A stretch of 46,751 nucleotides of DNA from an archaeon (GTDB lineage: Archaea > Asgardarchaeota > Hermodarchaeia > Hermodarchaeales > Hermodarchaeaceae), in NCBI GenBank assembly GCA_016550425.1, contig JABXGS010000151.1, positions 1 to 46,751 of the forward strand, in the 5' to 3' direction. Numbering within the stretch: position 1 is the first letter of the stretch; each line of letters opens with the position of its first letter. Shown here piece by piece: positions 33,614-42,815 of this stretch. Made by a program: the position numbers and the translations under genes. The notes below the pieces were generated by a model. That model made no database searches. It was not told where the DNA came from and saw only the letters and a program-made list of their open reading frames with translations.

Positions 33614-34174
33614 TTACTTGTTGATTACTAGACAACCTACAATCATATCGTGAAGCCCTTGTTTCTTCTCAGTAAATCCAATGATCAAGAAGCCAATACC
33701 AAGTGTTAGACCTGAAATAATCTTAGAAAGGTCACGGGCGGCTGCACGACCAAAGGTTATACGGTTCCCATAATTATCTGTTACAATAATGCCGAGAGCC
33801 CGTTTCCCAATGGTCGCTTGATGCACGGAGCTTTCCTGCAACCCATAATACAAGAGGCTAATCAAAATAGAAATCGGAAGCGAAATGAACGATCCCCAAG
33901 GAAAAGGCACAAAAGCCAAGATAAAGGAAAGTGGAATCGCGAAGATGGACAAAAGAATGAAATCGATTATCCACGCGGCAAATCGTTTCCAGAATCCTGC
34001 AAAACTAAAATCCATCGAATCATATCGAGGTGGCTTTGGCGCTGGGCTGAATTCCTCAGCTTTGCTTACTGGTTTTCCCAATTCACTTTCAGTTGAATCG
34101 AGGGCAGCGCCACAGGCATAGCAAAAGGTATCAAATTCTTTAACAGTTGCACCACAATGAGGACATTTCATCAT
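33614..34174 (-). CDS. Zinc-ribbon plus RDD-family membrane protein
   Basis: The product begins MMKCPHCGATVKEFDTFCYACG, a four-cysteine zinc ribbon, then a Pro-rich linker. An RDD domain follows with about three TM helices: FAGFWKRFAAWIIDFILLS carrying the Arg/Asp pair, a middle hydrophobic segment, and TIGKRALGIIV. ATG at 34174, preceded by GGGAG 6 nt upstream, is preferred to the longer ORF that starts at 34228. RDD proteins are poorly understood; some are linked to transport of small solutes or ions. It sits between the 12S- and 5S-like genes on the same strand. Confidence 0.85.
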   Translation of the reverse strand: MMKCPHCGATVKEFDTFCYACGAALDSTESELGKPVSKAEEFSPAPKPPRYDSMDFSFAGFWKRFAAWIIDFILLSIFAIPLSFILAFVPFPWGSFISLPISILISLLYYGLQESSVHQATIGKRALGIIVTDNYGNRITFGRAAARDLSKIISGLTLGIGFLIIGFTEKKQGLHDMIVGCLVINK

Positions 34175-34297
34175 GTATTTCTCCCGAAGCGCCCTAGCTC
34201 TGCCGGGGGTGTATTGTACTCCCTTCATAGGGCTGAGTTATAAGCTTATGTAGAGTCTGAAATCCTCTGCGATATATTGAATTTTAGTTAATTGTCG

Positions 34298-35857
34298 CTA
34301 GAGGGGACAATTCCCATGCTTCTTTCTGGGTAACACTTGGCGTTTTGTCCGCAGCATCTCAAGGGCTGCAATAACACGGGACCGCGTAATGGCAGGCTCA
34401 ATGACCTCATCGATGAATCCTCGTACTGCACCCGAATAGGGATTCGCAAAGCGTTCACGGTATTCCTGAATTCGTTTAGCGCGGGTCGCCTCTGGATCCT
34501 TGGATTTTTCGATTTCACGACGGAAAATAATATTCGCTGCGCCTTCAGGACCCATAACTGCCATTTCGGTAGTTGGCCAAGCATAGACAACATCTGCTCG
34601 AAGATGTTTAGATCCTAACACAACATACGCACCTCCAATAGCTTTCCGGGTAATCACTGTCACCTTAGGCACTGTTGCCTCTGCATATGCAAAAAGAATC
34701 TTAGCTCCGTGTCGAATGATTCCGCGATGTTCCTGATCTACACCTGGAAGAAAGCCTGGCACATCCATAAAGGTAAGGACTGGAATATTAAACGCATCAC
34801 AGAACCGGACAAACCGTGCACATTTGTCCGACGCATTGATGTCTAAGGTTCCAGCCAGATAATTTGGTTGGTTTGCCACCACACCCACTGGATGACCATT
34901 TAGGCGGATGAAGCCTACTACCATGTTCTGAGCAAAGTGTTCATGGACCTCCAAGAATTGGTGGTTATCCGCCACACTTAGAATGGCTTGCTTCATATTG
35001 TAGGGCGTGGTTGTATCATCTGGAAGTAGTTCATTTAACGCTGGGTCCGTCCGTCGGGGGTCATCGGTAGGTTCAACATAAGGGGGATCTTCCACGTTGT
35101 TAGATGGTAGATAGGATAGCAGGTCGCGAATTAGTTGGAGACAATGTTCCTCATTTTCTGCGGCAAATTGTGCAACACCGCTTTTGATGTTGTGTGCCAT
35201 GGCTCCACCCAGTTCTTCAAAAGAAATGACTTCACCGGTTACGGCTTTGATGACATTAGGTCCTGTGATAAACATGCGGCTTGTGTTTTTTACCATCAGC
35301 GTAAAATCAGTGACCGCAGGGCTATACACGGCACCTCCCGCACAGGGTCCCATAATGGCGCTTATTTGTGGAATAACACCAGAAGCAATAACGTTTCGAT
35401 AAAAGATCTCTCCATATGCCCCAAGGCTAGCTACGCCTTCCTGAATCCGTGCACCGCCTGAATCATTCAATCCAATGACGGGTGCACCTGCCTCAAGGGC
35501 GAGATCCATAATCTTGGTGACTTTTTCACCGAACATCTCGCCAAGTGCTCCGCCAAACACGGTGAAATCCTGGCTAAAAACAAACACTAGACGGTCATCG
35601 ATTGTACCGTAGCCTGTAACGACGCCATCACCGGGGATTTTGTTTTTGTCCATTTTGAATTCTGTGCACCGATGTTCGACAAGGGCATCGAATTCCATAA
35701 AACTCCCCGAATCCAGCAATCGGTCAATCCGTTCCCGGGCAGTCATTTTTCCGGTTTTATGTTGCTTCTCAATCCGCTCTTTTCCGCCACCTTGGTGAGC
35801 TTTATCTAGGCGCTTGTTGAGCTCCTTCATTTTCTTTTTTATCACGTCAGAAGGCAT
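34298..35857 (-). CDS. Acyl-CoA carboxyltransferase (12S-like; propionyl-CoA carboxylase beta/MmdA family)
   Basis: The 519-residue protein contains two crotonase-like halves. The first has the acyl-CoA-binding segment [19 protein letters not shown] and [14 protein letters not shown]. The second has [18 protein letters not shown] and [15 protein letters not shown]. The family includes propionyl-CoA carboxylase beta, methylmalonyl-CoA decarboxylase alpha and the 12S subunit of methylmalonyl-CoA:pyruvate carboxyltransferase. Together with the 5S-like and 1.3S-like genes downstream it makes the set needed for a transcarboxylase. GGAGA lies about 8 nt before the ATG. It is divergent from the rubrerythrin gene. 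Confidence 0.94.
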   Translation of the reverse strand: MPSDVIKKKMKELNKRLDKAHQGGGKERIEKQHKTGKMTARERIDRLLDSGSFMEFDALVEHRCTEFKMDKNKIPGDGVVTGYGTIDDRLVFVFSQDFTVFGGALGEMFGEKVTKIMDLALEAGAPVIGLNDSGGARIQEGVASLGAYGEIFYRNVIASGVIPQISAIMGPCAGGAVYSPAVTDFTLMVKNTSRMFITGPNVIKAVTGEVISFEELGGAMAHNIKSGVAQFAAENEEHCLQLIRDLLSYLPSNNVEDPPYVEPTDDPRRTDPALNELLPDDTTTPYNMKQAILSVADNHQFLEVHEHFAQNMVVGFIRLNGHPVGVVANQPNYLAGTLDINASDKCARFVRFCDAFNIPVLTFMDVPGFLPGVDQEHRGIIRHGAKILFAYAEATVPKVTVITRKAIGGAYVVLGSKHLRADVVYAWPTTEMAVMGPEGAANIIFRREIEKSKDPEATRAKRIQEYRERFANPYSGAVRGFIDEVIEPAITRSRVIAALEMLRTKRQVLPRKKHGNCPL

Positions 35858-36002
35858 ACTTGCATCTCCTAGTTACACTGGGTGGTTTCTCTACTATAGC
35901 CACTCCTCTTAAACCCATGTGCTTAGATAAAATCCCAACGCTTAGAAATCACAAAGATTCTTAACCAGACTCCTATTGATACAACAACGAGGTTAGAACC
36001 CT

Positions 36003-36587
36003 ATGTCCAAAACGTTAATCGGACTCGTCCAAGCCTTTATCGGCGAAAGTCAAGCCCGAAATCGCTACAATATCTATTCAAAAATTGCCCGAAATGAAGG
36101 TTACGAACAAATCTCCGAAATCTTCAATGTTACTGCCGATAATGAACGTGTCCACGCTAAAAACTTTTGGCGTGCTGCACATACTGTCATGCAACAAACT
36201 GGCAAGCCTATGCCTGAAATCACAGTTGACGCGCTCGCTCCCTTGAAAGTCGGCACAACAATCGACAATCTTAAAGCCGCCATCGAAGGCGAAACCTACG
36301 AACACACTAAGATGTATCCCGAAATCGCAGACACGGCTGAAGCGGAAGGGTTCAAAGCAATTGCCAAACAAGTTCGCTCTATCGCCCACGCAGAAGTTCA
36401 CCACGCCACGCGCTACACCCAACTCCTCAAAGAAGTCGAAGCGAAAACTGTCTTCAAGAAGAAACAACCAACCAAATGGGTGTGCCGGGAATGCGGGTAC
36501 ATCCATGAAGGAGAAGAACCACCTGAACAGTGTCCTTCCTGTTTCCATGCACGAAAATACTTCCAAGTGCTCTGCGAAACCTACTGA
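36003..36587 (+). CDS. rbr: Rubrerythrin
   Basis: This 194-residue protein has a ferritin-like four-helix diiron domain (IGESQARNRY, then ADNERVHAKNF, later EGETYEHTKMY and IAHAEVHHATRY). A C-terminal rubredoxin-like domain follows with CRECGYIHEGEEPP and CPSCFHARKYF. Rubrerythrins reduce hydrogen peroxide in anaerobes, using rubredoxin as donor. It opens a plus-strand run with rubredoxin and superoxide reductase. GAGGT lies about 13 nt before the ATG. Confidence 0.96.
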   Translation: MSKTLIGLVQAFIGESQARNRYNIYSKIARNEGYEQISEIFNVTADNERVHAKNFWRAAHTVMQQTGKPMPEITVDALAPLKVGTTIDNLKAAIEGETYEHTKMYPEIADTAEAEGFKAIAKQVRSIAHAEVHHATRYTQLLKEVEAKTVFKKKQPTKWVCRECGYIHEGEEPPEQCPSCFHARKYFQVLCETY

Positions 36588-36658
36588 ATCGCAGCATTAC
36601 TCATAACACCCAAACAATAATAACGACGAAACCAGCCAACAAAATCAGGTGACCTAGC

Positions 36659-36823
36659 ATGGCACAGAAATATGTCTGCACAGCGTGCGGATACATCTAT
36701 GATCCCGCTGTCGGTGACTCCGACGGAGGTATCGCACCAGGTACCGCGTTCGAAGATATCCCTGAAGACTGGGTATGTCCTGTATGCGGCGTTGGCAAGG
36801 ACATGTTCGAGCCGACGGATTAG
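36659..36823 (+). CDS. rub: Rubredoxin
   Basis: This ORF encodes 54 residues with the two rubredoxin metal loops, [15 protein letters not shown] and [15 protein letters not shown]. Its size and spacing are those of classic rubredoxin. It should pass electrons to the neighbouring rubrerythrin and superoxide reductase. AGGTGA lies 6 nt upstream of the ATG. The gene follows rubrerythrin by about 70 nt. Confidence 0.97.
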   Translation: MAQKYVCTACGYIYDPAVGDSDGGIAPGTAFEDIPEDWVCPVCGVGKDMFEPTD

Positions 36824-36841
36824 CTTGTTGAATATTTATGG

Positions 36842-36857
36842 CGGGGGTAGGCCCCCG
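36842..36857 (+). terminator. Strong hairpin after rubredoxin
   Basis: CGGGGG and CCCCCG form a perfect 6-bp stem with the 4-nt loop TAGG, about 20 nt after the rubredoxin stop. A T-rich stretch follows some 25 nt later, so it may be a terminator or a stabilising mRNA 3' end. Confidence 0.45.
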
Positions 36858-36950
36858 TATGTGGAGTGCCGAATCCGCCTTTTCCTTGTTTTATCTACGA
36901 ATACGATTCTTTATAGGGTGAATTCTAGTATTGAGGGGTAAGGTGATTTT

Positions 36951-37253
36951 ATGACGACTGTTGGTGAACCAGTGGCGTTACCGCGGAGTGAAACTGAAAA
37001 AATTTGGGTATCCCTTTCTGAGTGGCAAGGATTCCTTGGAATTGATATTCGGATTTATTATCAGGCTGGAGAAGCGAGTTGGCGTCCCACCAAAAAAGGT
37101 GTGCGTATCTCCTTAGAATTGAAAGACCAGTTGATTGCGGCTATCGAGAAGGTGGCAGGGTATGCTCCGGATGCGATGGGTGAATCAAAATCTGAGCAGA
37201 AGCCGCTTGCTGAACCGGACGAGACTAGCGAAGAGGATGAGGCCGAAGAGTAG
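36951..37253 (+). CDS. PC4-like single-stranded DNA-binding/transcription coactivator domain protein
   Basis: This 100-residue protein has one domain followed by an acidic tail. The middle part, GIDIRIYYQAGEASWRPTKKGVRIS, matches the beta-sheet core of PC4/YdbC-type proteins (IDIR.YY...KKGISL). EIKDQ-type residues then form the C-terminal helix (LELKDQLIAAIEKVA). PC4 proteins bind single-stranded or melted DNA and influence transcription. The last 30 residues are rich in Glu and Asp and probably disordered. AAGGTGA precedes the ATG. It is followed by a short hairpin. Confidence 0.7.
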   Translation: MTTVGEPVALPRSETEKIWVSLSEWQGFLGIDIRIYYQAGEASWRPTKKGVRISLELKDQLIAAIEKVAGYAPDAMGESKSEQKPLAEPDETSEEDEAEE

Positions 37254-37254
37254 G

Positions 37255-37271
37255 AAAACCAAACCGGTTTT
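37255..37271 (+). terminator. Small hairpin after the PC4-like gene
   Basis: AAAACC and GGTTTT pair perfectly around the loop AAACC, right after the stop codon. A weak terminator or mRNA end is likely. Confidence 0.35.
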
Positions 37272-37304
37272 AAGGTCAACGATGTTAACTCTTAGTCGGT
37301 AACC

Positions 37305-37580
37305 ATGAAGATTATCGATGACTGCCCTGGTGCCGCACCGCTCAAACGACCCACCATCATCTTCAAAACCTGCCCGAAATGCGGCGAGGAAGTTGAACTC
37401 TTTACAAGTGACGTGAAGATGGACTGTGAGAACTGCGGCTTTACCATCTACAATGATACGATGTCCTGCGTAGAGTATTGTGAATACGCCAAAGAATGCG
37501 TAGGTGAAGAGATCTACAATGATGTCCAAGAAATGGTCAAAAAGAAGAAAGAACAGGAGGCAAAGGGAGGGACAGGTTAG
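37305..37580 (+). CDS. Small cysteine-rich metal-binding protein
   Basis: This 91-residue protein has a zinc- or iron-binding ribbon made of CPKCGEEV (C23, C26) and CENCGFTIY (C41, C44). A second cysteine cluster follows, SCVEYCEYAKECVG (C55, C59, C65). The C-terminus is a charged helix. Genes with this SCxxxCxxxxxCVG pattern occur in other anaerobes, by recollection near redox genes, but no function is established. Its position between rubredoxin and superoxide reductase suggests a redox or metal role, which is inference. Confidence 0.7.
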   Translation: MKIIDDCPGAAPLKRPTIIFKTCPKCGEEVELFTSDVKMDCENCGFTIYNDTMSCVEYCEYAKECVGEEIYNDVQEMVKKKKEQEAKGGTG

Positions 37581-37622
37581 TCCTCACGGTAGTCGAATGG
37601 TACTGTAATTGGTGATTATGAA

Positions 37623-38000
37623 ATGACTGAATTACTCCAAATCTACAAATGCGAAGTTTGCGGAAATATTGTCGAAGTCCTGCACACTGGTACTGGAACG
37701 CTTGTATGTTGTGGACAACCCATGAAACTAATGGAAGAGCACACCGCTGACTTCAAGACAGAAAAGCATGTGCCGGTTGTGGAAGAGACTAAGGATGGTC
37801 TCCACGTTATCGTCGGTTCCACGCCTCACCCGATGACGGATGAGCACTGGATTGAATGGATTCAAGTCGTCAAAGACGGCACAATCATGCGGCAGTTTCT
37901 CGAACCTGGCCAAAAACCCGAAGCAGACTTTCCGATGAAAGGCAAGCCAGAAATGGCACGGGAATACTGCAACATCCACCTGCTCTGGAAGACTAGCTAA
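37623..38000 (+). CDS. dfx: Desulfoferrodoxin (superoxide reductase)
   Basis: This 125-residue protein has a desulforedoxin-type N-terminal iron site (C10, C13, C29, C30) and a catalytic superoxide reductase domain. In the latter EKHVP (Glu47, Lys48, His49), His69, His75 in MTDEHWIEWI, Cys116 and His119 in YCNIH supply the Fe(His)4Cys centre. It reduces superoxide to peroxide, which rubrerythrin can then remove. Electrons come from rubredoxin. GGTGATT precedes the ATG. A terminator shared with the opposite strand lies downstream. Confidence 0.97.
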   Translation: MTELLQIYKCEVCGNIVEVLHTGTGTLVCCGQPMKLMEEHTADFKTEKHVPVVEETKDGLHVIVGSTPHPMTDEHWIEWIQVVKDGTIMRQFLEPGQKPEADFPMKGKPEMAREYCNIHLLWKTS

Positions 38001-38039
38001 ATCTGAATCATTGCGCAATCCGATAAAGATACGTGAACA

Positions 38040-38078
38040 GGTGATCAACCTATAGGCTGGTCACCGGAATTTCTTTTT
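38040..38078. terminator. Terminator hairpin between superoxide reductase and the convergent gene
   Basis: GGTGATCAACC (38040-38050) pairs with GGCTGGTCACC (38055-38065) over 11 positions, with one G-U pair and one mismatch, around a 4-nt loop. A T-rich tract with a TTTTTT run follows on the plus strand. Confidence 0.55.
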
Positions 38079-38080
38079 TC

Positions 38081-38473
38081 TTAGGAATCTCCAACGATTG
38101 TTTCTTCGAGTTCTACAACTGTACCGCAGTAAGGGCATTCAGCTTGTCGCGGTCCTGTCCAAATGACTTCATTATACTTCAGTGGAGCATCACAGTTTGG
38201 ACATTCAGCAGGAAGACTTTCTCGAATTAATTGTCTTTCATGGCCAAGTTCCTGATCAATATGAACGGGTTCTGGCATATCTATGTCTCGTGCCGCAGCG
38301 CGCATGCTCTTGCAGATCATGTAGAAAGCAAAAATGAATATACCGACGAAAATGGCAATGAAAACAACGAAAATTAGCCCAAAGGCACCGAAAATCAGGT
38401 TTATCAAACCGTCTATAAAATCGATTTGGGCCGTTAGAACAGCCAAATTAAGCTGGAAACCAGTGAATGACAT
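38081..38473 (-). CDS. Membrane protein with C-terminal zinc ribbon
   Basis: The product of 130 residues has a hydrophobic N-terminal half with two probable TM helices (INLIFGAFGLIFVVFIAIFVGIFIFAF). A linker follows, then a zinc ribbon with ECPNCDAPL and ECPYCGTVV. Function unknown. It lies downstream of the biotin ligase on the same strand and converges with superoxide reductase. Confidence 0.7.
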   Translation of the reverse strand: MSFTGFQLNLAVLTAQIDFIDGLINLIFGAFGLIFVVFIAIFVGIFIFAFYMICKSMRAAARDIDMPEPVHIDQELGHERQLIRESLPAECPNCDAPLKYNEVIWTGPRQAECPYCGTVVELEETIVGDS

Positions 38474-38525
38474 TGTAGTTCACTAAATGCTCCTGAGAAT
38501 TCTACGCCTAAAAGGCTTGTTAAGA

Positions 38526-39356
38526 TTATTCAATGTCTGGCTTCGATTTTGAGGAAACCACGTCTCCACTCCGAAAAACTTGCGGCCCATCTGCTGTCTG
38601 AACATATAATCCCCCGTCAGGGTCTAATGACTTTGCCAACCCTGAAACCTTCTGGTTACCCAAGTCAATTGTAATAGTTTTTCCCAATGTCATACTCAGT
38701 GATCGATAATGGGGTTCAATAGCTTTGAATCCCTTATCACGCAGTTTCATATACCAGAATTCAAGCTGACCAATCAGATAGCCAAACAGACGCGGGATGT
38801 TTACAGATCGATTTAGTGCAATCTGAAGCGTGGTTGCTATCCTTTGAAGCGGCTCAGATAACTCTACAAGAGGGATGTTGGCATTGACACCGATTCCAAT
38901 TATCGCGTATTCAATGTCTTGACCAATAAACGCGGAGTCAACAAGAATTCCTGCGACTTTTTTATTACCTATCATAATATCATTAGGCCATTTCAAAGCA
39001 GGGTTGACTCCTAGGGCGGTTTGGATCACCTTTGCGACGGCTAAACCCGTAGTTAGGGTGATGAGTGGTGTCTGTAATGCAGGAATGGTCATCGGGCGGA
39101 CTAAAACGGAGAAATAGAGTCCTCCAGCAGGAGAATGCCAGCATCGACCTAATCGTCCGCGTCCTTCTGTCTGCTCATCAGCAAGCACAACCAGTCCCTC
39201 AATTTCGCCTCTTTTAGCTAAAGGTTTCAGATATTCGTTTGTCGAAGTGAGGGAGGAAAAATGGAGCAGGCGTTTGAACACGATTTTTGAGGTATTATTA
39301 AAAGCGTGCTGAAAAGGATCGTTCCGTGGTTCGAGGGGAATGGGTGGGGATTCCAT
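38526..39356 (-). CDS. birA: Biotin-protein ligase (BirA catalytic domain only)
   Basis: This protein of about 276 residues has the ligase motifs SLTSTNEYLK, TEGRGRLGRCWHSPAGGLYFS, LKWPNDIMIGNKKVAGILVD and a C-terminal SH3-like domain (GLAKSLDPDGGLYVQT). It lacks the N-terminal DNA-binding domain of bacterial BirA, so it modifies but does not repress. Its substrate here should be the biotin carrier at 31347. ATG at 39356 or GTG at 39365 is possible. It follows the epimerase gene with a gap of about 12 nt or less. Confidence 0.93.
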   Translation of the reverse strand: MESPPIPLEPRNDPFQHAFNNTSKIVFKRLLHFSSLTSTNEYLKPLAKRGEIEGLVVLADEQTEGRGRLGRCWHSPAGGLYFSVLVRPMTIPALQTPLITLTTGLAVAKVIQTALGVNPALKWPNDIMIGNKKVAGILVDSAFIGQDIEYAIIGIGVNANIPLVELSEPLQRIATTLQIALNRSVNIPRLFGYLIGQLEFWYMKLRDKGFKAIEPHYRSLSMTLGKTITIDLGNQKVSGLAKSLDPDGGLYVQTADGPQVFRSGDVVSSKSKPDIE

Positions 39357-39368
39357 GGGTTTCACATA

Positions 39369-39809
39369 TTATTGGCTTGATTGGCAGAGTTCTAAGAGGA
39401 CTCCGTTAGTGCTTCGGGGATGCACGAAGGCAATCTGCATATTTTCTGCGCCCATTCGCGGTGTTTCATCAATCAATTGATATCCTTGAGCTTTCATTTG
39501 AGTAAGTGCTGCCTTAATATCATCGACCTCAATGGCGATATGGTGAATTCCTTCTCCACGTTTTTCAATAAATTTCGCCACGACACCTTCGGAGCTCGTG
39601 GATTCAAGTAGTTCAATGCTCGAATCTCCGATTGGGATATGGACAGTCTTGACCTTCTGGGTTTCTACGATTTCAACGCTTGAGGGTTCTAGCCCTAAGA
39701 CATCACGGTATAGTTTCAGGGCTGTATCTGCATCTTTGACGGCAATTCCAATGTGAGCAATACGCACTCGAGTCACATCTCCGCTATCTTTTCCCCTTGT
39801 AGTCTTCAA
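39369..39809 (-). CDS. mce: Methylmalonyl-CoA epimerase
   Basis: This VOC-fold protein matches methylmalonyl-CoA epimerase. It has AHIGIAVKDADTALKLYRDVLGL, then GDSSIELLESTSSE, GIHHIAIEVDDI and a final VLLELCQ carrying the metal-ligand glutamate. It converts the S to the R isomer, linking the carboxylase or transcarboxylase product to the mutase. The start is uncertain: TTG at 39809 is the longest, and GTG at 39776 or 39767 lies after a GGAG. It is followed closely by biotin ligase. Confidence 0.93.
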   Translation of the reverse strand: MKTTRGKDSGDVTRVRIAHIGIAVKDADTALKLYRDVLGLEPSSVEIVETQKVKTVHIPIGDSSIELLESTSSEGVVAKFIEKRGEGIHHIAIEVDDIKAALTQMKAQGYQLIDETPRMGAENMQIAFVHPRSTNGVLLELCQSSQ

Positions 39810-39878
39810 AAGACTTCTGTTTCATTTAAGTAGTAATCCACAAACGTTTTTATCAAAGGTTAGGGGTTGGAGCGCATT

Positions 39879-41123
39879 ATGCAACCTGATGATGGACCTC
39901 CAATTGAGGCTCCAGAGGGACGACCCTCGCTAAATGCCAATCTGCTCATCATTTTTGGTACCACCCTGATTGCCGTTTTGGGCGTTGCTAGTATCACACC
40001 GGCATTTCCAGCCATGAGTATCGCCTTAGGGATACCCCCAGGAATGGTGAGTTTACTCATAATTGTTTTCACGATTCCAGGCGTGCTTTTCACACCCTTT
40101 TTTGGAGTGGCAGCAGATCATTATGGGCGGAAACGAGTATTAGCTCCCTCTCTTCTCCTATTCGGTTTCGCTGGTTTTGCCTGCACTTTTTCCGAGCCCT
40201 TAGGTTTAATGTTCGGGCTCTCGCCATTTCTTGTACTCCTAATTTTTCGATTTGTTCAAGGAGTTGGTGCAGCTTCACTTAGTTCCCTTAATGTTACAGT
40301 TATAGGTGATCTCTATCACCGAAAACAACGCACACAGGTCATGGGGTATAATGTGAGTGTCCAAAGTATTGGAACCGCAGCTTATCCTACAATTGGTGGG
40401 TTCTTGGCTCTTTTTGCCTGGTATTTTCCATTCTATCTTCCGCTTCTGGCTCTTCCAATCGGATTAGCTGCGATCGTTTGGCTAAAAGATCCCTGTCCCG
40501 ATCAAGAAATGACCTTACGTGAGTATTTTGAGCAAATCGGGTACATCCTCCAGGATAAACAAGTAGTGGGACTATTTATTGTAAGCACGGCTATATTCAT
40601 CATGCTCTATGGGGCAATTATCACTTACTTACCCTTCCTAGTTGTCTCTGCGTTTAGCGTAAACTCGTTCATTGCCGGTCTTGTTGTTTCCTTCATCTCA
40701 GTAACCTCAGCAATTACCGCATTCCTGGTCGGATTTCTGATACAACGCTTTCGCATGAAAGTAATCCTAGTCGCTGCTTTTCCATTTGCGGCTTTGGGGC
40801 TCTTTCTTATTCCCTTTGCCTCAACCCTTCTTCTTATTCTCACTCCAGTCGGTCTATTTGGTGTAGCAATGGGACTAGCCATACCTACAACTCAAAATCT
40901 CTTAGTGAATCTCGCTCCCCTTGAGTATCGGGCTGCTGTGATGTCTCTAAATGGGCTAGTGCTCCGTCTTGGACAAACCTTGGGGCCTCTAATAATGGCA
41001 ATTGTACTGGCAAGCCTTACTCTTTCTGGCGTCTATTGGGTAGGTGCAATCATCGGATTAATTCTGATTCCAATTGTCCTGTATACGATTCCATCTCAAG
41101 CGGGTGCCCAAAAAGAACGCTAG
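39879..41123 (+). CDS. Major facilitator superfamily transporter
   Basis: This protein of about 414 residues has 12 predicted TM helices. The classic MFS loop 2-3 motif appears as [13 protein letters not shown], and a second-half counterpart as [12 protein letters not shown]. The shape of loops and [11 protein letters not shown] resemble drug or small-molecule exporters of the DHA type. GGAG lies 9 nt upstream of ATG 39879; TTG at 39867 is not favoured. The stop overlaps that of the mutase gene on the opposite strand by 4 nt. The substrate is unknown. Confidence 0.92.
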   Translation: MQPDDGPPIEAPEGRPSLNANLLIIFGTTLIAVLGVASITPAFPAMSIALGIPPGMVSLLIIVFTIPGVLFTPFFGVAADHYGRKRVLAPSLLLFGFAGFACTFSEPLGLMFGLSPFLVLLIFRFVQGVGAASLSSLNVTVIGDLYHRKQRTQVMGYNVSVQSIGTAAYPTIGGFLALFAWYFPFYLPLLALPIGLAAIVWLKDPCPDQEMTLREYFEQIGYILQDKQVVGLFIVSTAIFIMLYGAIITYLPFLVVSAFSVNSFIAGLVVSFISVTSAITAFLVGFLIQRFRMKVILVAAFPFAALGLFLIPFASTLLLILTPVGLFGVAMGLAIPTTQNLLVNLAPLEYRAAVMSLNGLVLRLGQTLGPLIMAIVLASLTLSGVYWVGAIIGLILIPIVLYTIPSQAGAQKER

Positions 41124-42793
41124 AAAATCTGAGGCGCCTTATACTCTCCAAAAACAAAGCGTAAAGCGTCACAAATTTCTCCTAATGTAGCCTGAACTTC
41201 GACGGCATCAATAATTGGATAAAGCAGGTTTTCAGTGCCTTCTGCACAAACCGTTATCCTATCGAGAGCTGATTCCACCGCTTTTGCATCACGCCTCTTC
41301 CGCAATTGGGCAAGCTTCCGATTTTGGCTCTTTTCTACTGCTGGATCAACCCGCAGATAGTCAGTGGCTTGCTCTTCTTCTGCGATAACAAACTGGTTCA
41401 CACCAACAACAACGCGTTTGCCTGTTTCGATTTCTCGTTGATAGCGATATGCACTATCATGGATTTCCCGTTGGATGTATCCTGCTTCAATCGCCCGTAA
41501 AACACCACCCATTTTGTCGATACGGTCAAGATAGCTAATGACTCCCTCTTCGATGTCATTGGTTAAATTCTCTATATAATAAGAGCCAGCAAAGGGATCA
41601 ATAGTGTTAGCAGCACCACTTTCTTGGGAAAGGATTTGTTGGGTGCGTAAAGCGATAGTCGCTGCCTTTTCGGTTGGAAGAGCGAGGGCTTCGTCCATGG
41701 AGTTTGTGTGCAGTGATTGAGTACCTCCGATCACTGCTGCAAGTGCTTGCATTGTAACTCGAACTATGTTGTTCTCAGGTTGTTGAGCTGTCAAACTACA
41801 CCCAGCAGTTTGCGTATGAAATCGAAGCAGCCATGATCGGGGGTTTTCAGCATTGAATCGTTCCCGCATGATCTTATACCATAAGCGACGTGCAGCTCGG
41901 AATTTTGCTACTTCTTCGAAAAGATCGTTGTGCGCTCCAAAGAAGAAAGACAGGCGTGGGGCAAATTCATCAACTTGAAGACCTGCTTCAATTGCTGCAT
42001 TAACATACGCAATCCCATTAGCAAAGGTAAAAGCCACTTCTTGTGTCGCCGTACTTCCTGCTTCCCGAATATGATACCCGCTGATGCTGATAGTGTTCCA
42101 GCGTGGGAGTTCCTTTTGACAATAAGCAAAAGTATCTGTGATGAGGCGCATCGAAGGCTCTGGTGGATAGATATAGGTTCCTCGTGCTACGTACTCTTTC
42201 AGAATATCATTTTGAATTGTACCCCGGAGAACCCTGGGCTCGATTCCTTGGCGTTTCGCAATGGCAACATACATCGCCAGCAATACTGACGCTGGCGCGT
42301 TGATGGTCATGCTAGTACTCACCTTGTCCAATGGAATGTCTTGGAAGAGAATGGCCATATCTTCAACTGAAGGTATCGAGACTCCACATTTACCGACTTC
42401 GCCCGCTGCCATCGGGTGGTCGGAATTATAGCCAATCTGGGTTGGAAGGTCAAAGGCGACGCTGAGTCCCGTTTGTCCCTGTTCGAGGAGATACCGGTAT
42501 CGTTCATTCGTTTGTGCTGCATTCCCAAAACCCGAATACATTCGCATGGTCCATAGTCGACCACGAAACATCGTCGGATACACCCCACGCGTAAACGGGG
42601 GTTGACCAGGAAACCCTAGGTCCTGCAGATAATCGAACTCAGGTACATCCTCTGGCGTGTAAAGGTTTTTCACCGGTTTACTCGAGGTAGTCATGAACTG
42701 GTCGGCACGTTCAGGGCTCCTTTTCTTATATGGCGTAAGCACATTCGTTTCCCAGTCACGGAGCGCCTTCTTGACACGCCGGTTCTTCGTCAC
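41120..42793 (-). CDS. mcmA1: Methylmalonyl-CoA mutase large subunit
   Basis: This 557-residue subunit has the residues expected for methylmalonyl-CoA. Tyr86 (RMYSGFG), Arg204 (KEYVARGTY) and His241 ([11 protein letters not shown]) match Tyr89, Arg207 and His244 of the Propionibacterium enzyme. It therefore likely interconverts (R)-methylmalonyl-CoA and succinyl-CoA. It lacks a fused B12 domain and must use a separate subunit, the only one seen being at 28836. GTG start with GGTGAT upstream. The cobalamin adenosyltransferase gene lies just upstream on the same strand (23 nt gap), so cofactor and enzyme are made together. Confidence 0.95.
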   Translation of the reverse strand: MTKNRRVKKALRDWETNVLTPYKKRSPERADQFMTTSSKPVKNLYTPEDVPEFDYLQDLGFPGQPPFTRGVYPTMFRGRLWTMRMYSGFGNAAQTNERYRYLLEQGQTGLSVAFDLPTQIGYNSDHPMAAGEVGKCGVSIPSVEDMAILFQDIPLDKVSTSMTINAPASVLLAMYVAIAKRQGIEPRVLRGTIQNDILKEYVARGTYIYPPEPSMRLITDTFAYCQKELPRWNTISISGYHIREAGSTATQEVAFTFANGIAYVNAAIEAGLQVDEFAPRLSFFFGAHNDLFEEVAKFRAARRLWYKIMRERFNAENPRSWLLRFHTQTAGCSLTAQQPENNIVRVTMQALAAVIGGTQSLHTNSMDEALALPTEKAATIALRTQQILSQESGAANTIDPFAGSYYIENLTNDIEEGVISYLDRIDKMGGVLRAIEAGYIQREIHDSAYRYQREIETGKRVVVGVNQFVIAEEEQATDYLRVDPAVEKSQNRKLAQLRKRRDAKAVESALDRITVCAEGTENLLYPIIDAVEVQATLGEICDALRFVFGEYKAPQIF

Positions 42794-42815
42794 TCCTCAT
42801 CACCTTGCCTATGCC

